Source: Pichia kudriavzevii
Lineage: Eukaryota; Ascomycota; Pichiomycetes; Pichiales; Pichiaceae
DNA length: 64,000 nt
Direction: 5' to 3'
Assembly (NCBI RefSeq): GCF_003054445.1
Contig: NC_042507.1
Coordinates: 310,001-374,000, forward strand
Shown here: piece after piece, positions 1 through 8,216 of the stretch
How positions within the stretch are numbered: position 1 is the stretch's first letter
How the letters are laid out: each line of letters begins with the position of its first letter
Made by a program: the position numbers and the translations under genes
The notes under the pieces: model-generated
What the model saw: the letters and a program-made list of their open reading frames with translations, nothing else
Told to the model about the DNA's origin: nothing
The model's database searches: none

Positions 1-401
1 CTTTGATAAGAATAGCAGACGGAGTCTTACAGAATAAGCATTCAAATGAAGAGTTGGTTGTGGCATCAAGAGAAGTTGCAGCATCCACAGCTCAGTTGGT
101 TTCTGCCGCTAGAGTCAAATCCCAATTTATGTCAAAGACCCAGAACAAGCTAGAAGATGCGTCAAAGAAAGTCAACCTGGCTTGTAAACAACTAGTTGAT
201 CAAGTCAATAAATTGATAATTGGTAAACATGAAGTCGAAGATATCGATTATAGCAAACTTTCCATCCATGAAAATAAGACTGCGGAAATGGAACAACAAG
301 TTGAAATTTTAAAACTGGAGAACGCTCTTTCTTCAGCAAGAAAAAGATTGGGTGAAATCAGAAAGTTCAGTTATAAAGATGATGATAGCGGTGAAGAGTG
401 A
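1..401 (+). CDS. SLA2: Sla2/End4, C-terminal fragment (talin-like I/LWEQ region)
   Basis: The window opens inside this gene; the frame is open from base 3 and ends at a stop at 399-401, so about 132 C-terminal residues are visible. The stretch NEELVVASREVAASTAQLVS followed by SAARVKSQ is the signature of the actin-binding THATCH (I/LWEQ) module of Sla2/HIP1R, which links clathrin coats and membranes to actin during endocytosis. The tail after it (EQQVEILKLENALSSARKRL) is a short amphipathic helix, as in the family. SLA2 is the classical flanking gene of the MAT locus in many budding yeasts, which fits the two mating-type genes next door. The 5' part lies outside the window. Confidence 0.93.
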   Translation, partial: LIRIADGVLQNKHSNEELVVASREVAASTAQLVSAARVKSQFMSKTQNKLEDASKKVNLACKQLVDQVNKLIIGKHEVEDIDYSKLSIHENKTAEMEQQVEILKLENALSSARKRLGEIRKFSYKDDDSGEE

Positions 402-490
402 ATGTATATTTATGGTATATAGGTTATGATTAAATAGCGATAAAACTTATTTTATAATAGACTGCAATTGCAAAAATGGTTTTTTATGAC

Positions 491-1300
491 CTAAGTATCC
501 CTTGTTTTTATTTGTCTTGCTCTTTTATTGGTAAACCAAATCCTCACTTGCGTTGGCGTCATGTTACACTTTTTAGCTATATATTCACGCTCGACACTGT
601 TGGGGTTCTTTACTTTAGTAAATATTTGCTCAAGTTTTTCTTTAACATCTTTTGATGGACGATGTCTTCGGTTGTGCCCACTATCAGTAGTTGATGATTC
701 AATTTCATTTGTAATAGAATTCAAATAATCATAAATTCCAAAATTTTGTGAAAATATTGGAGTATTTTGTTCAGATAGTTGTGAGCCACTTAATTCTATG
801 GTCAATGGCTCTCCCAATATATCGGAGGTTGTAGTGATTTCTGCTTGTGTAATTTCAAAATCAGAGAGTTGGTATGGTTGTAACATTGGTATATCATTCA
901 AGTTTTCAAGTGACAAGCTGTCATCCAAGATCCAGTGATCATCAAAAGTCAAATGTTCAGGCAGTCGGGGCGTATCAATGAGATTATTCATTAGCTTGTA
1001 TTTTTCCCAAAAAAACTCTTTATACCTTTTAAATAGGTCCTCTACCAAAGTAAGGGGTAAATCATTGTTCATAAGAATTCCCACCTCCTTCTCAAAGGAA
1101 TCTTGACAGTCATCAATTAATCTTCTTAAGTTTGAATTTTCTGTCGTGGGAATACCACTCATTGATTCTAAACGCGGTAATTCGATATTTAAAGGTTTCC
1201 TTGTCTCATTCTTATCGCAAAACTCACTAGTTAAGCTGCATATCGTTAATATTGGAAGAATAATTGTCCCTACATCTTTCCCGAGTGACATTTCATACAT
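491..1300 (-). CDS. MATA1: MATa1 mating-type homeodomain protein
   Basis: A 269-residue protein with a homeodomain at its extreme C-terminus (about residues 211-267). The recognition helix carries QVRIWFTNKR, with the invariant W255, F256, N258 and R260. The loop between helices 1 and 2 has normal length, so it is not the three-residue-extended TALE type of alpha2; this, and the similarity to CGITPLQVRVWFINKR of S. cerevisiae a1, makes it a1. In a/alpha diploids a1 pairs with alpha2 to repress haploid genes. The 200 residues before the homeodomain are unrecognised, acidic and Ser/Thr-rich; S. cerevisiae a1 is only 126 residues. No intron is needed to keep the frame open. It is divergent from MATa2 and shares its promoter. 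Confidence 0.88.
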   Translation of the reverse strand: MYEMSLGKDVGTIILPILTICSLTSEFCDKNETRKPLNIELPRLESMSGIPTTENSNLRRLIDDCQDSFEKEVGILMNNDLPLTLVEDLFKRYKEFFWEKYKLMNNLIDTPRLPEHLTFDDHWILDDSLSLENLNDIPMLQPYQLSDFEITQAEITTTSDILGEPLTIELSGSQLSEQNTPIFSQNFGIYDYLNSITNEIESSTTDSGHNRRHRPSKDVKEKLEQIFTKVKNPNSVEREYIAKKCNMTPTQVRIWFTNKRARQIKTRDT

Positions 1301-1408
1301 TTAGTTGCTTTTTCTATATAATTCAAAACTAGCCATATTTAGTTGTCAGAACATTGAAGAAAAAAAGCGTTCTTATAAATTAATACTTTCGAGCATAGAA
1401 ATGAATTT

Positions 1409-1440
1409 TGAAACAGGACAATGTTTCATGCTTTGTTTCA
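1409..1440. promoter_or_regulatory. Three Ste12-type pheromone response elements in the a1/a2 promoter
   Basis: Three copies of the PRE heptamer TGAAACA or its complement lie within 32 bases: TGAAACA at 1409-1415, TGTTTCA at 1422-1428 and TGTTTCA at 1434-1440. Spacings are 6 and 5 bases. They sit between the divergent starts of MATa1 (1300) and MATa2 (1575). TGAAACA is the established Ste12 site in S. cerevisiae and related yeasts; its use here is inferred. Confidence 0.65.
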
Positions 1441-1574
1441 AAGTCAAAAAGGTACTTTAGATTAATTTTGTCAGAAATATTTTTTTCACTCAGTTATTAT
1501 CTATTGCATGACTTTGAAAAACAAATGTGCCCCTTGGTTGTCAACATTCTTATTTAGTAAGAACTTCAGTAGAT

Positions 1575-2245
1575 ATGGCCAAACTAACAGATTCTGGAAG
1601 TACAAGAAATCGATCTGAAAGTGTTTCACAAAACGTTGGCGCCGTAGAGTTTGTTCAAGTAGTTAAACAAGAACACGGCTACGACGAAAAAGAATATAAG
1701 AAAATACTAAGATCAGAAATAGAAAAAGAATCAAAAAAGCCTAGGAACATATTCTTAATTTATCGAAGTTTAGTTAAGCAGTATCTTATGAACTACTTAT
1801 CCATTAAGGGCTTCACAGAGATTTCAGAAGAGTCGGGTAAAGTAAGCTAATTTTATGGTTAACATGATTTGTTTTTCTTGAATCATATACTAACACTACA
1901 CAGTTGTGGAAAAGTAGAAGTTCGGAAGTTGAACATTATGTAAAGTATCTAGCGGAGCAGGAAGAAAGATTTTTTGAAAATGAGCAAACTCAACGGCTTA
2001 AAGATCGTTCGAGCAGCGCATCGGAAAAACTAAAAGAGAAGACTTTGTCTCAATTAACTGTCGATGGATATAATGGGAGAGAGCCAAAAGGTGAAACAGT
2101 CAAAAAAGATGTGTTTCGAGTATACAAACCTAAAAAGAGAAAGAGATCTGGTGTGAGGTCTAAAATGAAGAGTCTGAGGTCAAAACAAAACAGAGTTGAG
2201 GATATTTTTTGTGTTCCAAACATAGAATTTCAAGATATAAAATAA
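1575..2245 (+). CDS. MATA2: MATa2 HMG-box mating-type protein (two exons)
   Basis: Exon 1 is 1575-1841 and exon 2 is 1904-2245, giving 202 residues. The 62-base intron 1842-1903 has donor GTAAGC, an exact TACTAAC branch point at 1888-1894 and acceptor CAG; without splicing the frame stops at 1848-1850. The spliced join reads EESGK-LWKSRSSEVEHYVKY in the middle of an HMG box (about residues 54-120, beginning KKPRNIFLIYRS). A lysine/arginine-rich stretch, VYKPKKRKRSGVRSK, follows and probably serves nuclear import. HMG-type a2 activates a-specific genes in non-Saccharomyces yeasts. The frame is open upstream to a GTG at 1527, but 1575 is the first in-frame ATG. Confidence 0.88.
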
Positions 2246-2346
2246 GAAAAGTTATTTGAATATTTAAATCTTCGAGAGACAAGGATTTATTGTTAGAAGA
2301 GGTATATCGCAGAAGTTCAGGTAAGCCTGCAAGTAATTCTGAAAGA

Positions 2347-3684
2347 TTACTTTCTAATGTGTAAGTTAGCTAAATATTTGAAAATAGGTTTGAATACTGT
2401 ATTTTCAACCTGATCTGCCCATAAGGTGTCCATATGCTCGTACCCGTCTATTCCAATGGTTTGAATATCACAGCTCAAGTTATCCAAAGTTCTTTCGATG
2501 TCGATAAGCATATCAGACTTTCCATAAACAAACAAACAGGGTGTAGTTATAGTTTGTGTTGGAAACGATGCTACTCTATTTGTTTTCCCGGAAGTTCCAC
2601 TTAAATACACCAACCTAGATCCAGATGCACCACCTTCATCAAACATTTGAAATCTTTTACTGTCTATGATTTGAAACCAATGTGCTACCGATTTGACCGA
2701 CGACGGGGAGAACATATGGGGATAGCCAACTTTCTTTTGTGATGTTTTAATATTTCCCGATTTCCAGTTGAATAAAAAAACCAAGGATTTATCAACAACC
2801 TTTTCATACAAAACTGGTCCCATTAGTTTTTGCCAAAAGACGACTGAAGGTAAAATAGCACGCTTCCCAAATATCCTGTACAATAATCCTGGCGCTGAAG
2901 TAACTAAAAATGAGGCAATAGGATTGTTCAAACCTTGTGGTATCATAGCAGGTGACAAGCCAATAAACTTGTTTATTTTTTTATTCAAATCATGATTCAA
3001 AGATAATGCAGCCAAACATTGTGCTGATCCTTGGCTAAATCCGATATAACTCAAGCTATCCTGCTGGGTATTGCGTAAGATATAGTTGACGGTATTAGGG
3101 ATATCAAACATAGCAAATTCATCCAGAGAATAATTCCAGAATTTCTCATCTGTTGAGGATAGAAACAGATGTTTTCTAGAGTACTTATTTCCACGGTTAT
3201 TACCCAACCACACGTCGTAACCTTGATCAACGAGAAGGAAAGGGAGGCATTTCTCTTTATTTTCTCCTAGCAAGAACAATTCACTGTTAGTTAACAACCC
3301 GTGGTGCAGGTAAACTACACGTGAATTTTGGGGCTTATCACCTGAAGACTTCAATATTCGATGAATTGATAATAAATACCCGTCTTTCGTTTGGACAATA
3401 TGTTCGTGGACTTTATAACCGTGTGCATGAACAATATCAACAATATCATTAGCTTTTATTATCTTCTGATGTAAGCAGTGAGTCGTGGCTACCTCATGTA
3501 AAGGTTTTGCACTTGGACTGATCTTAGTTTTATTCTCTTGAGACACAGCAGAAATATTATCAGGTCTGTTGGATGGTGTCTGGAAATAAGATAGATACTC
3601 TTCGACACCTAGCTTATGGAAAATCAACAGAGGAAGTTGAACGACCGCTGAAACAAGATTTAGAAAAATTATCAGTAAATTCAT
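2347..3684 (-). CDS. Steryl ester hydrolase / acid lipase family (Tgl1/Yeh-like)
   Basis: A 445-residue alpha/beta-hydrolase of the lysosomal acid lipase family, which in yeast (Tgl1, Yeh1, Yeh2) cleaves steryl esters at lipid droplets or the plasma membrane. Residues 1-25 form one hydrophobic anchor. The cap sequence HHGLLTNSELFLL (oxyanion region), the DVWLGNNRGNKYSRKH block, nucleophile S217 in GFSQG, D391 in YGKSDMLID and H417 in YEHMDTLWA make a complete catalytic set. It is about 100 residues shorter than the S. cerevisiae paralogs (538-573), mostly at the C-terminus. I cannot choose among TGL1, YEH1 and YEH2. Confidence 0.85.
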   Translation of the reverse strand: MNLLIIFLNLVSAVVQLPLLIFHKLGVEEYLSYFQTPSNRPDNISAVSQENKTKISPSAKPLHEVATTHCLHQKIIKANDIVDIVHAHGYKVHEHIVQTKDGYLLSIHRILKSSGDKPQNSRVVYLHHGLLTNSELFLLGENKEKCLPFLLVDQGYDVWLGNNRGNKYSRKHLFLSSTDEKFWNYSLDEFAMFDIPNTVNYILRNTQQDSLSYIGFSQGSAQCLAALSLNHDLNKKINKFIGLSPAMIPQGLNNPIASFLVTSAPGLLYRIFGKRAILPSVVFWQKLMGPVLYEKVVDKSLVFLFNWKSGNIKTSQKKVGYPHMFSPSSVKSVAHWFQIIDSKRFQMFDEGGASGSRLVYLSGTSGKTNRVASFPTQTITTPCLFVYGKSDMLIDIERTLDNLSCDIQTIGIDGYEHMDTLWADQVENTVFKPIFKYLANLHIRK

Positions 3685-3902
3685 TAGTGATTTCCTAATG
3701 CTAGTTACGTACTTCCAGCTTTGCTCATCTTTCTATGGTATGGAAGAATGGAACGCATCCCTCTAAAATGGAAAAGTCAACACGTTTATTTTTGAAATGT
3801 ATATTGCCGCTTTTAGAAAACTCTTTCAAAGTTTCAAACATACGTTTTATTTTCTTTAAATCGCGATTTATACGAAGATGTACATAAAAGATAAGGAGCG
3901 GT

Positions 3903-6900
3903 TTAAACAGAGTAATATTTCTTAAAATTGAAGTTGATGATATATTTGTCCACAGGCACTTCAAAATTAATGTAATGCTTTTCAACTATATTTGAAAGCC
4001 TGGTAAAGATACTGATGAAATGCTGAGAAATCGTGTACATGCAGTTATTGTAGAGTTCCTTCTCTATTTGTTTTCCAATTGCAACACTATATTCACTATC
4101 TTCTGTTGGATCGCTTTCATTGTAACAACGACCCTTCAAAGTTTCCTTCAAATGCTCAGCAATGCTGGAAATTTCTTGCTTGAAGTTGTCACCTTTAAAA
4201 GAAGACATCAATTCCTTGATCGTTTCTATCGAGTAACTGTTCATGTTGGCTGGATTACTATGTTCGCTTAGTACACTTTCCATTCCTTCAACTAATCGGA
4301 TAACACCGCCAATTCTGAATTGTCTAATGAAAGAACCAGTGAACTCGCGTAGCTCTTTGTCTCTCAGATCGTCAATTGATTTATTCAACTCCTTGGGGAA
4401 CCCATTCAAGGATCTTGTTTCTTCAACCAGCCATTTATAGTTCAATAATAATGCTAAATGCTTTTGTGTTAAAGTTTCAATGTCAATTTCATCGTTTTCT
4501 ATGCCTTCAAAAACAGGTATTTCAATTTGAAGCTGCTCCACTCCCTTATTCAATGCTGCTTTTATGATGGCCCAAACCATGTAATAGTTTCCATACCAGC
4601 CCTCATCGGGGCCAAAAGATGTCATGTTAACGAGATTCAATGAATCAATAAAATTATTGACCCTTCTGTAAAATACGGGATATGCTTTGACAAAATTGGC
4701 CACTTTGCAATGAACTTTTGTGTGAACAATATTCTGAATTTGCTGATCAATCTCTTTAGTCCAGATTGTATTTATTCTGGCTTCGAATTTTGTAAAGTTT
4801 CCATAAGCGTATTCATGACAAGTCGGTGCTAAAGACTGTGAGTACGTTTTCAGAATAGATAAAATAGCAGGGATTTCCAACATATGATTTTTGGATAAAC
4901 TGAAAATCACTTTCAATACTGCTCCGAATACAGGATCAAATATACCTTTCATGAGTTCGTAGATTTCATCCCCGACACGTCTATCACTTTCTATTGGAGC
5001 CTTGAGGAAATTAGAAGTGTTGCGGAATTTTTGGCATCTCTGTGATAGTTTTACTTTAACAAGGTTCTCAAACAGACAGTCTGATGAAGATGAAAATCCA
5101 AACAGTACCCTAATGAGCTCTTGTTCAATTGACATAATATTAACTAACTGTGAAAAAAACGTCTCTACATTTGATGAAATGGTGCTGGCTTCAGTAGACA
5201 ATTTGTTGTTACGATTGAATAAAGTCTTAGCAGAATCTTTTTTGGCTCTAGAATTGATATACTCTTGGTCAATCAATTGAGAAGGGTTCAAAGTGAAGGA
5301 AAAAGGCTCTTCCAGTTTGGAAGATGCGACTGAAGTTAGGTGCTGTAGCAAAATAGTCGCCATATTTTCGAAAAATGGCTCGAAAGCAACAACAAAAGAA
5401 TTAACAATAGAGTCATAACCATCATTTGAGACACTCTTTACAAAGGCAATAAAGCCACTGATAGTTATTAATAAACTTGATTTCTCCATGAAGGAGGTTT
5501 GCAAAAAGTTTGTTTCAAAGGTTTCAGGGGTTACTTGTTGCAATCTTGTAGTTAAACTCATAGAAACTGATTTAAAAAGTTTCTCTGAAATTCTGGTAAA
5601 ATTAGAAACGAATTTATTCTTGGAACCTTCAAAAACGTTCTTCTTTTCCTGCAATGCCTTCATCTGTGATAGCTGGTAATTGGCACTCATTGGATCATCA
5701 CTGCTAGCATCATTCATCTTTTTCAATGCATTGTAAAGCTCTAATAAGATATCCTCAAATTCAGAATTATTCTCACTCAACACTATTTTTGAAGTTAATA
5801 GTTTCTGCAATTTGGAATCAGAAATTTCAACAGAGTGTATAAGGTCATTAACTTCGTTCATCAAAAGCTTTTCGTTAGTTGCTTCAACTTGTAAGCCCTG
5901 GCCCTGCTCTTCAATGTAATGAACATCATCTTTGAAAGTAGACAATTCTACGCTGAATAACGACAAAACTGGATCTATAACATCACAGCTTTTGAAAGCT
6001 GTGGAAATTGTTTCCTTTAAGGCATTTGTGGCACTTGTTACATCTGTCAAAGTTTTTATCTTTGAGTACTGTATTTCATCTAGTTTCTTTAGTATCTTCT
6101 TCTCCAATGATTCAGAGTCATCAAAGAGTGGATCGTAACCAAGCTCCTCCAAAACCTCCAATAAGTCCAGTTTGTTTGTTGCGTTTTCCTTCACCCGAGA
6201 GAAGGCTCTTATTCTATTTTCATGAAGCTGCTCTGTATCGATAACTTTCTTTTTATCCATTGGTGATCCATCAACGTTTTTTATCAATTTTTCAATGTCA
6301 CTATCAGTAGCTATTTTCAAGCTCCTATCAGAATCAGATTCTTCAATGGTTTCTGTTATCACAGGCTTACTTAGATTTGAAGGAACCATCTTGTTATCTT
6401 TATTCTGTTTTACTTGGGCGATTCCAATGTTTAATGGTGCAGTTTCTTCTTCTGCGTCGCCACTACTACCATAGCCTTCAATAAAGCTATCGACACCAAT
6501 AGTATTTGCACTTTCGGTAGACACGTTCTGATGGTGGTATTGAGATTCGTCTCCATATTCAAAACTCATTTGGCTTGGAGCATTGGATAAAGCTTCGGAT
6601 GGTGGTCCTCTTTTGGCTATTCCAGCAAACCCGGGAGGTTTAATTTCGTTTCTCAGTAATTCCTGTTGATGATGTTGCTTCTGTGCTTTTTTCTTTGCTA
6701 TTTCCATCTCCTTCAGTCTTTTCTCTTCATCAATTCTCTGTTGCTTTTGCCTCTCTATCTCCAGTTCTTCTTGTTTAATCCTCTGCACTTCCCTCTCTTT
6801 TTCCATTTCTTGAAGACGTTTCTGTTCTTCTTTTTGCTTCCTTTCCTCTATCTCTTCAGCGATTCTAAGCTCATTTTGCTCTCTTTCGTTTTTTTCAAAT

Positions 6901-7976
6901 TCTTCTTGCTCTCTTCTCCTTCTTTCTAGTTCCTCCCTTTTCCTTTTCTCAATCTCTTGTTGTCTCCTTTTGTTTATTTCAGCAATTTTCTTTGCTTCTC
7001 GTTCAGCATCCTGATGGTCCGAACTGACTTCAGAGCTCTTGCTAACTGGAGAAATGCCAACTCCCAATCCAAAAGCGTTGTTGGCATTTCCAGCCACCGC
7101 TGTACCTAAATTCGTCCTGGTATTACCCAACGGAGAGTAGGGTGAATTACTTAATGGAGGAGTAGCCAGTCTTTGTTTCAGTGAGGATACTTCAGGTGAA
7201 GAAGATTTTATTGGTGACCTTTGTATATTAGTATGCGATTTTGTTGGTGATTTAATAGGTGATTTAATTGGTGATCTAAGTGGTGATCGAAGTGATGATT
7301 TAACTGAAGTTTTAACAGGAGAGCTCATCGCATTTTGATTTGAAAGTGGTGAAGCAGGAATATTTCCTGATCCAGTATACATAGACGACCCTTGTCCTCT
7401 GTATGAGTCGTACAACGCTTCAAGGTGGAAATATTGAATGGAGCAGTTAACTAGTCTAGGTATGTTACCTTTGGTATAGTTAATGAAGTTTTGAAGTAGA
7501 GTTGTACACCAGACTCTTCTCTCCTTAGGTGTATGAACCTCCCAATAATACCTTTTACCCATCTCACAAACAAATCCAGTTGGTGAGCCATCATCTAGCT
7601 CTAATGTTGTCAATTCGTCAAAATCCCAGGATCTCCCAATTTGTATGACCCCTGATGATGACTCTTTAGCCTTGTGCAATCTCATTCTACCAGATGCTTT
7701 AGCTGAGAGAATCAAGAATCTATTTTTTTTATTTGACAATGGACTGTTGGCTGGAGGTCTGGAACTTGGAGACCTTGAATCTTCAATTATTCTTACATAA
7801 GATACAAATGATTCTAATTTGTACCCTTGCGCATCAACTTCTTTGAATAAGTATTTAGTGATGTTATGCATATCCATTTCATATTGTCTGGCCAAATCCA
7901 TAGAATTCATGGGCTTATGAGTCGGGACAAACAGCCTTTGGCCTCCGCCGGTTTCACCATGGGATCTTTGTGACAT
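3903..7976 (-). CDS. SEC3: Exocyst subunit Sec3
   Basis: Sec3 marks exocytic sites and tethers secretory vesicles with the rest of the exocyst. The start is set at the first ATG of the frame (7976, MSQRSHGETGG), giving 1357 residues; the open frame continues upstream only through a non-ATG stretch. An N-terminal PH-like PIP2/Rho-binding domain covers about residues 40-180 (RFLILSAKASGRMRLHKAKE, GKRYYWEVHTPKERRVW). It is followed by a Ser-Pro-rich linker with repeated S-P-x-K/R, a charged coiled coil (about 340-460) rich in E, K, R and Q, and the helical Sec3 C-terminal region. The last residues (FNFKKYYSV) look unlike a typical Sec3 end; see findings. Confidence 0.9.
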   Translation of the reverse strand: MSQRSHGETGGGQRLFVPTHKPMNSMDLARQYEMDMHNITKYLFKEVDAQGYKLESFVSYVRIIEDSRSPSSRPPANSPLSNKKNRFLILSAKASGRMRLHKAKESSSGVIQIGRSWDFDELTTLELDDGSPTGFVCEMGKRYYWEVHTPKERRVWCTTLLQNFINYTKGNIPRLVNCSIQYFHLEALYDSYRGQGSSMYTGSGNIPASPLSNQNAMSSPVKTSVKSSLRSPLRSPIKSPIKSPTKSHTNIQRSPIKSSSPEVSSLKQRLATPPLSNSPYSPLGNTRTNLGTAVAGNANNAFGLGVGISPVSKSSEVSSDHQDAEREAKKIAEINKRRQQEIEKRKREELERRRREQEEFEKNEREQNELRIAEEIEERKQKEEQKRLQEMEKEREVQRIKQEELEIERQKQQRIDEEKRLKEMEIAKKKAQKQHHQQELLRNEIKPPGFAGIAKRGPPSEALSNAPSQMSFEYGDESQYHHQNVSTESANTIGVDSFIEGYGSSGDAEEETAPLNIGIAQVKQNKDNKMVPSNLSKPVITETIEESDSDRSLKIATDSDIEKLIKNVDGSPMDKKKVIDTEQLHENRIRAFSRVKENATNKLDLLEVLEELGYDPLFDDSESLEKKILKKLDEIQYSKIKTLTDVTSATNALKETISTAFKSCDVIDPVLSLFSVELSTFKDDVHYIEEQGQGLQVEATNEKLLMNEVNDLIHSVEISDSKLQKLLTSKIVLSENNSEFEDILLELYNALKKMNDASSDDPMSANYQLSQMKALQEKKNVFEGSKNKFVSNFTRISEKLFKSVSMSLTTRLQQVTPETFETNFLQTSFMEKSSLLITISGFIAFVKSVSNDGYDSIVNSFVVAFEPFFENMATILLQHLTSVASSKLEEPFSFTLNPSQLIDQEYINSRAKKDSAKTLFNRNNKLSTEASTISSNVETFFSQLVNIMSIEQELIRVLFGFSSSSDCLFENLVKVKLSQRCQKFRNTSNFLKAPIESDRRVGDEIYELMKGIFDPVFGAVLKVIFSLSKNHMLEIPAILSILKTYSQSLAPTCHEYAYGNFTKFEARINTIWTKEIDQQIQNIVHTKVHCKVANFVKAYPVFYRRVNNFIDSLNLVNMTSFGPDEGWYGNYYMVWAIIKAALNKGVEQLQIEIPVFEGIENDEIDIETLTQKHLALLLNYKWLVEETRSLNGFPKELNKSIDDLRDKELREFTGSFIRQFRIGGVIRLVEGMESVLSEHSNPANMNSYSIETIKELMSSFKGDNFKQEISSIAEHLKETLKGRCYNESDPTEDSEYSVAIGKQIEKELYNNCMYTISQHFISIFTRLSNIVEKHYINFEVPVDKYIINFNFKKYYSV

Positions 7977-8216
7977 TTTAGTCGTAAAGGTAAGGTACAG
8001 ATTGACCAATGGAGCGAAGCAAATTGAAACTTCAAAGTCAAAATACAGCTCTTCATGTGGGCCTCCAAATAACAATCCATCAACTGTCCTTCACTCTAAA
8101 AAAGTTGCTCGCTTCTGAAAAACGAAACGGATATTTTTACAGAATCATATGTGCGGTGTATAAATAACACATGTACTTATACAGGTTACCTTTACAATAT
8201 TAGGAAACAGGGTAAT

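Noticed and set aside
1527-1574. Upstream extension of MATa2
   Set aside because: The frame opens at a GTG; the ATG at 1525-1527 is in another frame, and 1575 is the first in-frame ATG.
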